21,340 bases of DNA, from the NCBI GenBank assembly GCA_900321775.1, contig ONXE01000087.1, forward strand, positions 1 to 21,340. Reading direction: 5' to 3'. Below the pieces are notes generated by a model, which saw nothing but the letters and a program-made list of their open reading frames with translations, ran no database searches and was not told the DNA's origin. The stretch comes from an uncultured Bacteroidales bacterium (GTDB taxonomy: Bacteria; Bacteroidota; Bacteroidia; Bacteroidales; Paludibacteraceae). Made by a program: the position numbers and the translations under genes. This document shows positions 13,896-21,340 of this stretch, piece after piece; the stretch's first letter is position 1; each line of letters begins with the position of its first letter.

Positions 13896-14633
13896 TTAGC
13901 TGATCGGAGCGGGTTCGATTGCGAGGACCTTGGGTCGTTCAGCCCAGGAGGCCACGACCTGATTGTCCGCCAGGGAAACGGTAATGGCTTTGCCCCGTTC
14001 GTCCTCCAGCAGGAGCGTAGTGAGCGCGTCCTCGATATGCGTTTGTATGGCTCGTTTGAGGGGCCTTGCGCCATACTGCTTGCAGTCGGATTGCCCAATC
14101 AGGAAGTCCTTCACTTCGTCGGTCACACTGAGCGTGTATCCCATTGCCTTAACACGAGCGATGATGCCCTGCAGTTCCAGGTCGATGATACGATGCAGGT
14201 CGGCCTGCTCCAGCGGAGTAAACGTCACGACAGAGTCGATACGGTTCACGAACTCGGGCGGGAACTTCTTCTTGAGCGCCTTCAGCAGGATGGTCTCCAC
14301 CCGCTTGGCGTCGAGTCCTTCTGCGGTCTGGAAGCCGATGCCGGCGCCGAAGTCCTTGAGGTCCGTAGTGCCCACGTTGGACGTGAGGATGATGATGGTG
14401 TTCTTGAAGTCCACCACCCGCCCCTGACGGTCAGTCAGACGGCCTTCGTCGAGCACCTGCAGCAACACGTTGAAGATGTCGGGGTGCGCTTTCTCAATCT
14501 CGTCGAAGAGGACGATGCTGTAGGGCTTGCGACGAACAGCTTCGGTCAGTTTGCCACCGTCCTCGTGGGCCACATATCCCGGAGGGGCGCCGACGAGCAG
14601 CGACGTGGTATGTTTCTCCATGTACTCGGACAT
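13896..14633 (-). CDS. clpC: ClpC C-terminal part: second AAA+ module without Walker A
   Basis: 245 residues if started at MSEYMEKH. The in-frame homology begins slightly earlier, at about 14654. It contains GAPPGYV (pore loop region), Walker B IVLFDEIEKAHP, LLQVLDEGRLTDRQGR, sensor-1 TSNVG, and the C-terminal D2-small domain (GARPLKRAIQTHIEDALT). The Walker A of this module is absent from the window. MSEYMEKH is an internal conserved ClpC motif, so its Met is not a natural start. Confidence 0.8.
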   Translation of the reverse strand: MSEYMEKHTTSLLVGAPPGYVAHEDGGKLTEAVRRKPYSIVLFDEIEKAHPDIFNVLLQVLDEGRLTDRQGRVVDFKNTIIILTSNVGTTDLKDFGAGIGFQTAEGLDAKRVETILLKALKKKFPPEFVNRIDSVVTFTPLEQADLHRIIDLELQGIIARVKAMGYTLSVTDEVKDFLIGQSDCKQYGARPLKRAIQTHIEDALTTLLLEDERGKAITVSLADNQVVASWAERPKVLAIEPAPIS

Positions 14634-16296
14634 GTCGAAGCGGATGAGGGCATCTGCGGCTGCGCTGGATGGCTTTGGTGATGAGGGTCACGGCTTTGTC
14701 CTGCCCGATGACGCGGTTCTTGAGTACGTCGGCCATGCCACGAAGACGCGCATTCTCTTGCGTCTGCACGCGCTGCACGGGCACACCCGACATGAGCGAC
14801 ACGACGCGCGCCACGTCATCTATGGTGATGGCAATAGGCGCTTCCTTGCGGTTGGCCTGCCAGTCGGTGATACGCTCGAAGAGTTTCTTCTCCAGCTCCT
14901 CCTGCTGATTGCGCAGCACCACGGCCTGTTTGTAGTCCTCGCGCTTGAGCACCTCTTCTTTCTGCACGCGGACAGCCTCCATTTCGGCTTCCATCTCGTC
15001 CAGAAAACGCGGTCTTTGCCGCACCATGGTCTGCGCGCGGGCACCCACCTCGTCCATCACGTCGATGGCTTTGTCGGGGAAACTGCGGTCGGTGAGGTAA
15101 CGGTCCGAGAAATCCACGCAGGCGCGGAGGACGTCGTCGGAATAGGTGACGTTGTGGTGCGCGCCGTATTTCTCCGCCAGGCGCTGCAGGATGACGAAGG
15201 TCTGCTCTTTGTTGGTGGGCTCGACCATCACTTTTTGGAAACGGCGTTCGAGCGCACCGTCTTTCTCTACGGACTTGCGGTACTCGCTGATGGTAGTAGC
15301 GCCGATGCACTGCACCTCCCCGCGAGCGAGCGCAGGCTTGAGGATATTGGCGGCGTCCAGCGAGCCGGATGCGTTGCCGGCGCCGATGAGGGTATGTATC
15401 TCGTCAATGAAGAGGATAACCTCGGGGTTCTTCTGCAGTTCGGTGATAACGGATTTCATGCGTTCCTCGAACTGCCCGCGGTAGGTCGTGCCGGCCACCA
15501 TCGAGGCTATGTCCAAGGTGATGATACGTTTGCCGAACAGTTTGGGAGACACCTCGTGCTGTCGGATGCGCAGCGCCAGCCCCTCCACGATAGCCGACTT
15601 GCCCACGCCGGGTTCGCCGATGAGGATGGGGTTGTTTTTCTTGCGTCGCGACAGGATCTGCACCACGCGCTCTATCTCCTCCTGACGTCCGATGACAGGG
15701 TCCAGAAGACCGTCTTCGGCCTGTTTGGTGAGGTCTTTGCCGTATTTGTCGAGGGCCGGCGTTTTGCTGGCGGTTTTCTCTTTGTCCTTGGGTTTCTGGT
15801 CCTGCGGGCTGCGGTCCGGGTCGTCCTCCAGGTCAGAAGAAAAATCCGAGCCCATCCGTGGCTGCGCCTGTTGTGGTTTGGGCTTGGGAAAATGCACTTC
15901 CATCGACTCGTAGTTGACCTGCCAGTTGTCGTTGAGGTAGGTGGCGGCACGGTTGATGCGCTCGCGCAGAATGGCCATTAGCAGGTGCTCCGTGTCAGGT
16001 TTGTCGGCGCGGTACTGTTTGGCTTCGAGGTCCAGGATGCGCAGGATGCGCTCGGTCTGTTTGTCGTAAACAGGCTCGGCGGCCGGATGTGCCGAAGGCC
16101 TCTGACGCTCCTCCAGCGCCTGACGCACCTTGTCAATGTTGATTCCGGAATCTTTCAGCATCGTGCATGCACGCCCTTTGCCGAAGCGAATAAGCCCCAG
16201 CAGCAGGTGGTCCGGCGTAATCTCTGCCGCCCCAAGGCGCTCGGCCTCTTCTCGACTGAGCAGCAGCACTTTATTTAAATTGTTCGTATAGGTCAT
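14494..16296 (-). CDS. clpC: ClpC N-terminal part: Clp-N domains, first AAA+ module and UVR-like segment
   Basis: 600 codons, of which about 547 are genuine. Residues 1-145 hold the Clp-N repeats (NLNKVLLLSREEAERLG, ITPDHLLLGLIR). A charged linker follows, then AAA+ module 1 with Walker A GEPGVGKSA, Walker B VILFIDEIHTLIGAG and arginine-rich ALERRFQKV. A UVR/M-like helix comes next (VLKREDYKQAVVLRNQQEEL), then LMSGVPV and NRVIGQDKAV at the start of module 2. Beyond AIQRSR the frame is shifted and the remaining roughly 53 residues are not real Clp sequence. The ATG lies 23 bp after the porin stop. A truncated one-module protein could be made. Confidence 0.82.
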   Translation of the reverse strand: MTYTNNLNKVLLLSREEAERLGAAEITPDHLLLGLIRFGKGRACTMLKDSGINIDKVRQALEERQRPSAHPAAEPVYDKQTERILRILDLEAKQYRADKPDTEHLLMAILRERINRAATYLNDNWQVNYESMEVHFPKPKPQQAQPRMGSDFSSDLEDDPDRSPQDQKPKDKEKTASKTPALDKYGKDLTKQAEDGLLDPVIGRQEEIERVVQILSRRKKNNPILIGEPGVGKSAIVEGLALRIRQHEVSPKLFGKRIITLDIASMVAGTTYRGQFEERMKSVITELQKNPEVILFIDEIHTLIGAGNASGSLDAANILKPALARGEVQCIGATTISEYRKSVEKDGALERRFQKVMVEPTNKEQTFVILQRLAEKYGAHHNVTYSDDVLRACVDFSDRYLTDRSFPDKAIDVMDEVGARAQTMVRQRPRFLDEMEAEMEAVRVQKEEVLKREDYKQAVVLRNQQEELEKKLFERITDWQANRKEAPIAITIDDVARVVSLMSGVPVQRVQTQENARLRGMADVLKNRVIGQDKAVTLITKAIQRSRRCPHPLRHVRVHGETYHVAARRRPSGICGPRGRWQTDRSCSSQALQHRPLRRD

Positions 16297-16319
16297 TTAT
16301 TATATGAATTAACTTTTTC

Positions 16320-18362
16320 CTATCTCCAGAAATGCCAAGCGGCGCCGAGGCGGAAGACGGGCGGGTTCTCGGCGTATGCGGGCATGGAGAAATAGGCCTT
16401 GTTTCTGGTCATGAAATAGTTGAAATGAGTATATTGGAGGAAGAGTTTCAGTCGGATGGATTTGACGTAGAGGTTGAGATAGGCGTTCATAATCATGTAG
16501 TTACCCACTTTTTCCTGATGCTGCGCCATGAACTGTCCAGTGGCGGGATTGAGAACAGGGGCGTAGTACTTGGTGTGATAACGCATGTCGATGCCAATCT
16601 GCGCGTAGAGTGCGCGGAACCAGAGTCCGTGGTAGTAGAGGTTATGATAGAGCGCAATAGCCGGAACGGCCAGCACCGTGTCAGACGACATCTGCCAAAC
16701 GACGTGATTCTCGAGGTTAACCCAAGGGGTAGTCAAGTCCAGTTGCCCGTTGACCTCCAGCACCTGTACGTTGCCGGTGTGCTGCTGGGGGAGTCCGCGG
16801 CTGTTGAAGTAGATGTACTTCGTGAGGTTCTCGAAGCCGACGAACACGCCGGGTTTGAACCATTTGGTGGGGTAACGTACCTCGCCGCCCACGAAGAAAC
16901 GGTAGGTTTTGTCGAACTCGTTCTCCCAGATGAAGTGGTTGGAGCGGTAGTGTTGCAAGAAATAGTCGGGCGTCTCGTTGCGGAAATAGGCCTGCGCGTT
17001 GACGGTAAGCGTATCTTTGCCGATGGGGAACGTGCCGTTGACATGTCCGTTGACCTGAAACTCGCCCAACTTATATCCGGCAAGGCACACATCTCCGCCG
17101 AAGCCGTATCGCACCCACTTGCCGCGGTTCTTGTAGAGCGCGCCTCCGACAAAGGTGTTGTTGGTCCATTTCTCGCCAATGATGGTGTCGGCCATCCAGT
17201 GCAGTTTCTGCGCGACGATGTTGTCGTAATCGGCTTTGCCGAAACCGGCTGGAGTGATGGGTTTGTATTGGCCGGCTCGGGTCTGATAGCGGAGGAACTC
17301 GTTGGTGGCATAGACGGTTGCGCCGAAGTGGAGCAGGGTGTTGAACTCCTCCTCGAAGGTAACGGCCAGGGTGTTGCGAATGGCAAGAGCGTTGGCCGTA
17401 TCGCGCGTGGAGGACATGTTCAGGTACGTGTTCTCGTAGAACCCCTGCTGCGCAGTCTTCTCGATGTAGCGCTTCATGTGGTTGGTCACGGCAAACGTAT
17501 GGGCGAAAGTGGTGACGGGCACATACTCGATGATGGTCGTGTCGCGGGGTTCCTGACCGCGCTTGCGGATAGTCTGCTTGCGCTCGCGCTCGACGCAGAT
17601 CGAGTAGTGGTGATTGAGGTAGCCTGCCACATACTTGTAGCCGGACATGGCATGCAGGTTGGTGGGTATATCCTCCGCCTCCAGTTTGCCGTTGATTTCA
17701 TCGGGCGAGGCCAGTCCGCCGTTCTCGAAGTTGCTGATGCCGCTGTACATTACCGACGCAGCCAGACCGTAATGGTCGCCGTCGTAACTGCCGAAGATGG
17801 CTCCGTTGAACAGTTTGCCCTGCTGGTTGGCGTACAATCCGGGCGCGTTGACGTAGTGGAGTTGGGCGCCGAGGTTGGTCTTTTTGTTGAGGTTGCCCGT
17901 GAAATGGAACGTGATGTCGGCGTCCTGATGCCCGGTGGTGAAACCTTTCTGCCAACTGACGCCCGAATAGGCGATGGTAGTGTGGTAGAAGTTGACGTCC
18001 ACAGGGGTGAGCACGTAGGGCGAGTACGACATGCCGAAGATATTGTCCATCCGGGGGCGATACAGGCCGTTGCGCATGCCGTTGCCGTCGCGGTCGAAGT
18101 ATATCATCGACTGGATGGGTGAGATGGCGTTGCCGTTGTAGGCATTGGCGATGGAGTAATCGTTGTTGAGCGAACGACAAGGCACGTTCAGCCAGCTGGT
18201 GTCCACTTGCGTCGTGTCCACCAGGCCGTAGTCGTACATCAGGCGCCAACTCTTGACGATGGGTCGGACGTTTTTGTCTTTGGCCGCGTACAAAGGCGTC
18301 AGTGCTGTCACGCATAGCAACAGCAGGACGAGAACCCCTATTTTCCTGTTCGTTTCGTGCAC
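16320..18362 (-). CDS. Putative outer-membrane porin (Porin_10 type)
   Basis: 680 residues. The signal peptide is MHETNRKIGVLVLLLLCVTA followed by LTPLYA. The body alternates short polar turns with amphipathic strands rich in Tyr, Phe and Asn up to the last residues (FRLGAAWHFWR, ending in an aromatic-rich strand), as expected for an outer-membrane beta-barrel. AYNGNAISPIQSMIYFDR near the N-terminus is the feature I know from the Bacteroidota putative porin family PF14121. The substrate is unknown. It has its own promoter and is followed after 23 bp by clpC. Confidence 0.82.
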   Translation of the reverse strand: MHETNRKIGVLVLLLLCVTALTPLYAAKDKNVRPIVKSWRLMYDYGLVDTTQVDTSWLNVPCRSLNNDYSIANAYNGNAISPIQSMIYFDRDGNGMRNGLYRPRMDNIFGMSYSPYVLTPVDVNFYHTTIAYSGVSWQKGFTTGHQDADITFHFTGNLNKKTNLGAQLHYVNAPGLYANQQGKLFNGAIFGSYDGDHYGLAASVMYSGISNFENGGLASPDEINGKLEAEDIPTNLHAMSGYKYVAGYLNHHYSICVERERKQTIRKRGQEPRDTTIIEYVPVTTFAHTFAVTNHMKRYIEKTAQQGFYENTYLNMSSTRDTANALAIRNTLAVTFEEEFNTLLHFGATVYATNEFLRYQTRAGQYKPITPAGFGKADYDNIVAQKLHWMADTIIGEKWTNNTFVGGALYKNRGKWVRYGFGGDVCLAGYKLGEFQVNGHVNGTFPIGKDTLTVNAQAYFRNETPDYFLQHYRSNHFIWENEFDKTYRFFVGGEVRYPTKWFKPGVFVGFENLTKYIYFNSRGLPQQHTGNVQVLEVNGQLDLTTPWVNLENHVVWQMSSDTVLAVPAIALYHNLYYHGLWFRALYAQIGIDMRYHTKYYAPVLNPATGQFMAQHQEKVGNYMIMNAYLNLYVKSIRLKLFLQYTHFNYFMTRNKAYFSMPAYAENPPVFRLGAAWHFWR

Positions 18363-18414
18363 TTTGATTGTTCTTTTTTCGGCCTTCTGTTCACTTTTGA
18401 GCAGAAAAGGCGTG

Positions 18415-18446
18415 CAAAGATACTGCTTTTTTTTGACATGGCCAAA
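18415..18446 (-). promoter_or_regulatory. Promoter of the porin gene
   Basis: On the minus strand TATCTTTG (18415-18422) lies 20 bp after TTTG (18443-18446). The start codon at 18362 gives a leader of about 45 nt. Confidence 0.75.
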
Positions 18447-18454
18447 CTTTTTGC

Positions 18455-18540
18455 CAAAAAACGACCTTAGACCTTTGACTTTTGACCTTTGACAGCAGAA
18501 AATGTCGCTTTTTCTGCCTTTTCAAGAGTCAAGAGTCAAG
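18455..18540. repeat. Upstream repeat with heptamers (copy 1) and adjacent agagtca units
   Basis: 18455-18517 (aaaaaac, ccttag, then acctttg / acttttg / acctttg units, then cagcagaaaa and tttttctg) recurs almost unchanged at 21254-21314. Directly after, at 18524-18540, are two and a half aagagtc units. The repeat sits just behind the -33 box of the porin promoter. Confidence 0.8.
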
Positions 18541-18552
18541 GCCCAAAAATGC

Positions 18553-18583
18553 AAAAAAGTCCCGCATGAAGGTGTGCGGGACT
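18553..18583 (-). terminator. Rho-independent terminator of the pectate lyase gene
   Basis: On the minus strand AGTCCCGCA (18583-18575) pairs perfectly with TGCGGGACT (18566-18558) around an 8-nt loop, and a run of T follows (18558-18553). It lies 19 bp past the stop codon. Confidence 0.88.
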
Positions 18584-18601
18584 GATTTAGCGAAGATAGT
18601 A

Positions 18602-20818
18602 TCACCGGGCCACTAACTTGGCGGCGGTATGGAAATGGCCGGAAAGGAGGTGCACTACGTGCATGCCGTGAAAAGCAGTCACGTCGAGCGGATAGTAGTA
18701 CTCTACCCCGGCTGCCAGGTTCGTCACCTGCCGGCGGTACACTACTCGGCCCGAGAGGGCATACACCGCAATCTGCGCGGAGCCGTCGGCAGGCACCGAG
18801 AAGCGCAGGATACGTTCCGTCTCATCGTTGCCCTGCAGGATATCCAGCGCGCCGAGGCTCTCGGGTGCAATGATCTGCTGGACGGCAGTGGATGTCGAGT
18901 CCACCCGACGGAACTCGTACGGGCCCATGTCGCGGGCGGTGCCATAGACGGAATCAACGATGAAGGGATAGTCGGCCTGAAGTTGCGGCAGGTTAGGCGT
19001 GACGGCTGCGGGCACGTCGCAACCCGCGTCAATCAGCGAGGAGTTGGGTTTGAGTCGTGCAAACCGTGCAGGCATCGAGCCATCGCCTCGGCGGGGTGCC
19101 AGGGCATCGGCCTCGGAGAGCGACACATAGTCGGCACGGGTGAAGCCGGTTACCAGATGGTGGCTCCATGCCAGGTCGGCGTCGGGCACGGCCATGGCGT
19201 TGTAGTCGTCGGTGCCTACGCTGATCTCCTGCGAACCGAAGCAGACGTTGTTGTAGTAATAGGTCTTGGCGTGCGAACCGCCGGACTCGAACATATAATC
19301 GTAGCTGTTGTCAAAGGCCAGGCAATTGATGATAACATGCCCGCCCTTGTGGCTGTTGCAGTCGAAGCCTTTGACGGACGAGCCGTTGTTGCAGCCGAAC
19401 GCCACGCAACGATAGGCATAATGTATGCCCTTGCTGCTGCCGCCTGTACCGTTGCCGCCCAACTTGATGCCGTTGCCGTTACCCGAGAAACTGGCATTGC
19501 CGTCCAGGTAGGTTTTTACCCACTGATGGTCTGCGGCTTTGCCCGATTCCCACGCCCAACACTCGATGAGGATAACGTCAAAATCCGTCTCATACAAGTC
19601 CCAGGCATCGTCGGAGTTGCGCCATGCCCGACAGCGGATAAACCGGTTACCGATGCCATTGTGCATTTTGCAGGCAAAACCGTCGGCATCGGAGCCGTAA
19701 TTGGAGTCGAAATCGCAGTTGTGGTGCGAGTCGCAATCCACTACATCGTTGTAAGCGCAATACGAGCCGTCGTTGCTGCTCACGCCAAAGCCCGCGTCCG
19801 CAAAATTGTGCCCGAAGCCCAGCTGCAGACCCGTGTCCAGATTATAGCAGAACTCACATCGTTCGATGCGGTTGTGGGAGCCCTCGAGTTTGATGCCGTT
19901 GTCGGCTGCGTGGGTGATATGCAGGCCAAAGAGAATCCAGTAGTTGCCGGTTATCAGCAGTCCGCGGTCGCCCACGTTGTTCTTGTTGCGGCCACAGTCC
20001 AGCAGCTGCTGCTCGAAATCGAAGATCGGCGCCTCGTTCTCGTAGGCGGAGATAACGATGGGCTCTTCAGCCGTTCCTGACTGGGTAAGACGCACGGTCA
20101 GTTTGCTGTCCGTGCCTCGCCACGACATCAGATAGCGGCCGCCCCGGCAGTAGATCACGTCGCCGGCCTGCGCCACCGAAACGGCTTTGCCGAGGTTGTA
20201 CCAGGGGTTCTCAAACGAGCCGTCGCCGGTCTGATCATTGCCTGCGGGAGAGATATAATAGGTGGCATGCGTAGCCACAAAAGTGGGGCGCGTGAACTCC
20301 GGATCGGGTTCGCCCGGGATGACCTCGCCGGGCTGCTGGGGTTCGGGGCGCGTGAGTACCACGTCATCCACATAGACATTGCTTGTGATACCTTTTATTC
20401 GTATGCGCACGCCCGAAAGCGAGTCGGCGGGGATGTCGTGCTGATAGGACGAGAAAGAGCTGGACGACGAGGCTATGCGCAGCGTGTCCACCACCTGCCA
20501 TGCGCCGCCGTTCTGCTGCCAGGCCACTTCCACCTGCTTACTGCTGCCGCCGGAACGGTACTTGAAACTGATGGCGCCGATGCTGTCCACCTGCGGGGTG
20601 ATCATGTACGCACCGTTGGCATTGAACTTGACGGACTTGACGCCGCTGGATTGGTTGTACTGCGCGCCTCCGCCGAACGTCCACCGGCCGGAAGGCAGGG
20701 TCACGTCTGTTTCAGAACTCCATGTGCCGCCGGTCAGACTATTGAAGTCTTCCGTCAGGTCGGCATAACTCGCTGCCACAAACAGGCAGGCTGCAAATAA
20801 ACTAAGTAATCGTTTCAT
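18602..20818 (-). CDS. Secreted pectate lyase, polysaccharide lyase family 9, with C-terminal sorting tail
   Basis: 738 residues. Signal peptide MKRLLSLFAACLFVAASYA; then a beta-sandwich-like domain (about 20-155), a Pro/Glu linker (157-180), a right-handed parallel beta-helix (about 185-600), and a C-terminal beta-rich segment (about 655-738, ending AAKLVAR) resembling a type IX secretion tail. The PL9 calcium site is visible: D379 in ADGFACK, and D403, D404 and D407 in NSDDAWD. The spacing matches my recollection of Pel9A (Asp209, 233, 234, 237). K452 in GNGIKLGG matches the catalytic base. It cleaves polygalacturonate by beta-elimination. No other pectin genes lie in the window. The leader carries a long hairpin array. 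Confidence 0.88.
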   Translation of the reverse strand: MKRLLSLFAACLFVAASYADLTEDFNSLTGGTWSSETDVTLPSGRWTFGGGAQYNQSSGVKSVKFNANGAYMITPQVDSIGAISFKYRSGGSSKQVEVAWQQNGGAWQVVDTLRIASSSSSFSSYQHDIPADSLSGVRIRIKGITSNVYVDDVVLTRPEPQQPGEVIPGEPDPEFTRPTFVATHATYYISPAGNDQTGDGSFENPWYNLGKAVSVAQAGDVIYCRGGRYLMSWRGTDSKLTVRLTQSGTAEEPIVISAYENEAPIFDFEQQLLDCGRNKNNVGDRGLLITGNYWILFGLHITHAADNGIKLEGSHNRIERCEFCYNLDTGLQLGFGHNFADAGFGVSSNDGSYCAYNDVVDCDSHHNCDFDSNYGSDADGFACKMHNGIGNRFIRCRAWRNSDDAWDLYETDFDVILIECWAWESGKAADHQWVKTYLDGNASFSGNGNGIKLGGNGTGGSSKGIHYAYRCVAFGCNNGSSVKGFDCNSHKGGHVIINCLAFDNSYDYMFESGGSHAKTYYYNNVCFGSQEISVGTDDYNAMAVPDADLAWSHHLVTGFTRADYVSLSEADALAPRRGDGSMPARFARLKPNSSLIDAGCDVPAAVTPNLPQLQADYPFIVDSVYGTARDMGPYEFRRVDSTSTAVQQIIAPESLGALDILQGNDETERILRFSVPADGSAQIAVYALSGRVVYRRQVTNLAAGVEYYYPLDVTAFHGMHVVHLLSGHFHTAAKLVAR

Positions 20819-20834
20819 ATCTTTTGTTCTTTAT

Positions 20835-21177
20835 ACTTCGTGTTGTTTAGCCCTGCGGGCTGTTGATGACTTCTTTCCTACGCTGCGCTCCGGACGATCG
20901 CTTCGCGTGCGTGTTATTTAGCCCTGCGGGCTGTTGGTTACTTCGTGTTAACAGCGTAGCTGACTAACAGCCGTAGGCTCATCAACAGCGGCTCTGCCGC
21001 TCACCAACATCGCGCAGCGATCACCAACACGCAGTCATTAACAGCGGCTCTGCCGCTCATCAACATCGCGCAGCGATCACCAACACGTAGTCATCAACAG
21101 CGGCTCTGCCGCTCATCAACACGCAGTCATTAACAGCGGCTCTGCCGCTCATCAACACGCAGTCCCCAACACGCAGT
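20835..21177. repeat. Modular array of triloop hairpins joined by 6-7-bp linkers
   Basis: Modules are perfect inverted repeats with 3-nt loops: agcggctctgccgct (6-bp stem; 20987, 21043, 21099, 21135), atcgcgcagcgat (5-bp; 21009, 21065), agccctgcgggct (5-bp; 20849, 20920), agccgtaggct (4-bp; 20969), agcgtagct (3-bp; 20953), and acgcagt, acgtagt or acttcgt (2-bp; 20835, 20940, 21029, 21085, 21121, 21157, 21171). Linkers are 7-mers such as catcaac, caccaac, cattaac, gactaac and ccccaac on the right, and their inverse (gttgatg, gttggtt) on the left. They meet at the palindrome gttaac (20947-20952). A 44-bp left segment (20869-20912) does not follow the rule. Confidence 0.88.
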
Positions 21178-21189
21178 TAAAAATCGCCG

Positions 21190-21197
21190 CAAAATTA
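21190..21197 (-). promoter_or_regulatory. Candidate -7 box upstream of the pectate lyase
   Basis: On the minus strand TAATTTTG (21190-21197) follows AAGCAG, the context seen in other promoters here. No good TTG lies 19-21 bp upstream, so the -33 part is weak. If used, it would give a leader of roughly 365 nt that contains the whole hairpin array. Confidence 0.4.
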
Positions 21198-21253
21198 CTG
21201 CTTATTTTGTACATCTGTGTTCACTAATTGCCGAAAAGTGTCTATTTTTTGAC

Positions 21254-21314
21254 AAAAAACAACCTTAGACCTTTGACTTTTGACCTTTGACAGCAGAAAA
21301 AATCGCTTTTTCTG
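21254..21314. repeat. Upstream repeat with heptamers (copy 2)
   Basis: Second copy of 18455-18517, in the same orientation. It includes acctttg / acttttg / acctttg units and the flanks aaaaaac and cagcagaaaa. The stretch 21198-21340 holds no gene. Confidence 0.8.
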
Positions 21315-21340
21315 TCTTTTTTTCTTGCATAAACCAAAAA

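Larger units (their letters stand above)
13896..16296 (-). pseudogene. clpC: ATP-dependent Clp protease ATPase subunit, disrupted by an internal deletion
   Basis: Two frames together make one ClpC-type AAA+ unfoldase, which feeds substrates to ClpP. At about 14655 the text jumps from AIQRSR (start of the second ATPase module) straight to DALIRFDMSEYMEKH in another frame. In relatives about 38 residues lie between, including the second Walker A (GPTGVGKT). About 113 bp appear to be missing, which also shifts the frame. As it stands no full ClpC can be made. The cause may be a true deletion or an assembly error; both flanks are otherwise clean and conserved. Confidence 0.78.

Noticed and set aside
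14527..15981. Long plus-strand frame opposite clpC
   Set aside because: It is the GC-rich antisense shadow of a gene with clear AAA+ motifs; the product has no recognisable fold.
16332..18122. 596-codon plus-strand frame opposite the porin gene
   Set aside because: Composition mirrors the porin codons, there is no promoter, and the minus strand has a signal peptide, promoter and family match.
18629..20080. 483-codon plus-strand frame opposite the pectate lyase
   Set aside because: The minus-strand gene has the full PL9 metal and catalytic residues; the plus frame is a shadow.
20835..21177. CRISPR array
   Set aside because: The repeated parts are 7 to 15 bp, the intervening parts are also repeated, and there are no unique spacers or cas genes.

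Overview
The window looks like a chromosome segment of a Bacteroidota (Bacteroidales) bacterium, possibly Prevotellaceae-like. The evidence is the promoters, which repeatedly show a -7 box of the form TAnnTTTG about 20 bp after a TTG or TTTG -33 box, together with the gene families: a DUF7935-type protein, a Porin_10-type outer-membrane protein, a secreted PL9 pectate lyase with a type IX-like sorting tail, and an HNH/DUF262 plus EcoRI-type methylase pair. The genus assignment is inference.

Layout. 1-201 is the 5' end of a DUF7935-type membrane protein gene that runs off the left edge. 543-3826 is an accessory block on the minus strand: a terminator, a DUF262/HNH nuclease, an EcoRI-family adenine methyltransferase, a 290-bp hairpin-dense gap, and a YafQ-like toxin with its antitoxin. 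3827-4618 has no gene and is made of tandem and inverted repeats. 4619-6967 (plus strand) carries dacB (PBP4) and birA; birA is broken near its 3' end by a heptamer repeat. 7059-10871 holds rmlD (minus), then dgt and a MATE transporter (plus). 10875-18446 is on the minus strand. In transcription order it reads Porin_10 protein, clpC (broken by an internal deletion), thioredoxin, alpha/beta hydrolase and phosphohexomutase. 18553-21197 carries a secreted PL9 pectate lyase with a terminator behind it and a long modular hairpin array in front of it.

The most unusual content is not a protein. At least ten arrays of 7-bp tandem repeats (variants of aaggtca, agagtca and ttgttcc) are scattered over 21 kb, between genes and inside the reading frames of dacB, birA (twice) and the MATE gene. 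In four places an array is followed at once by a G-run hairpin, as if the two formed one composite element. In the orientation seen inside genes, the heptamer has no stop codon in any frame. Because 7 is not a multiple of 3, every gain or loss of a copy shifts the frame. In birA the conserved C-terminal domain lies intact but out of frame just after such an array, and one extra heptamer would restore it. This suggests phase variation or recent repeat-driven decay.

A second system, at 20835-21177, is a string of short perfect hairpins. All have a 3-nt loop and stems of 2, 3, 4, 5 or 6 bp, most begin with A and end with T, and they are joined by 6-7-bp linkers of the catcaac type. It sits between a candidate promoter and the pectate lyase start, so it may be transcribed as a leader.
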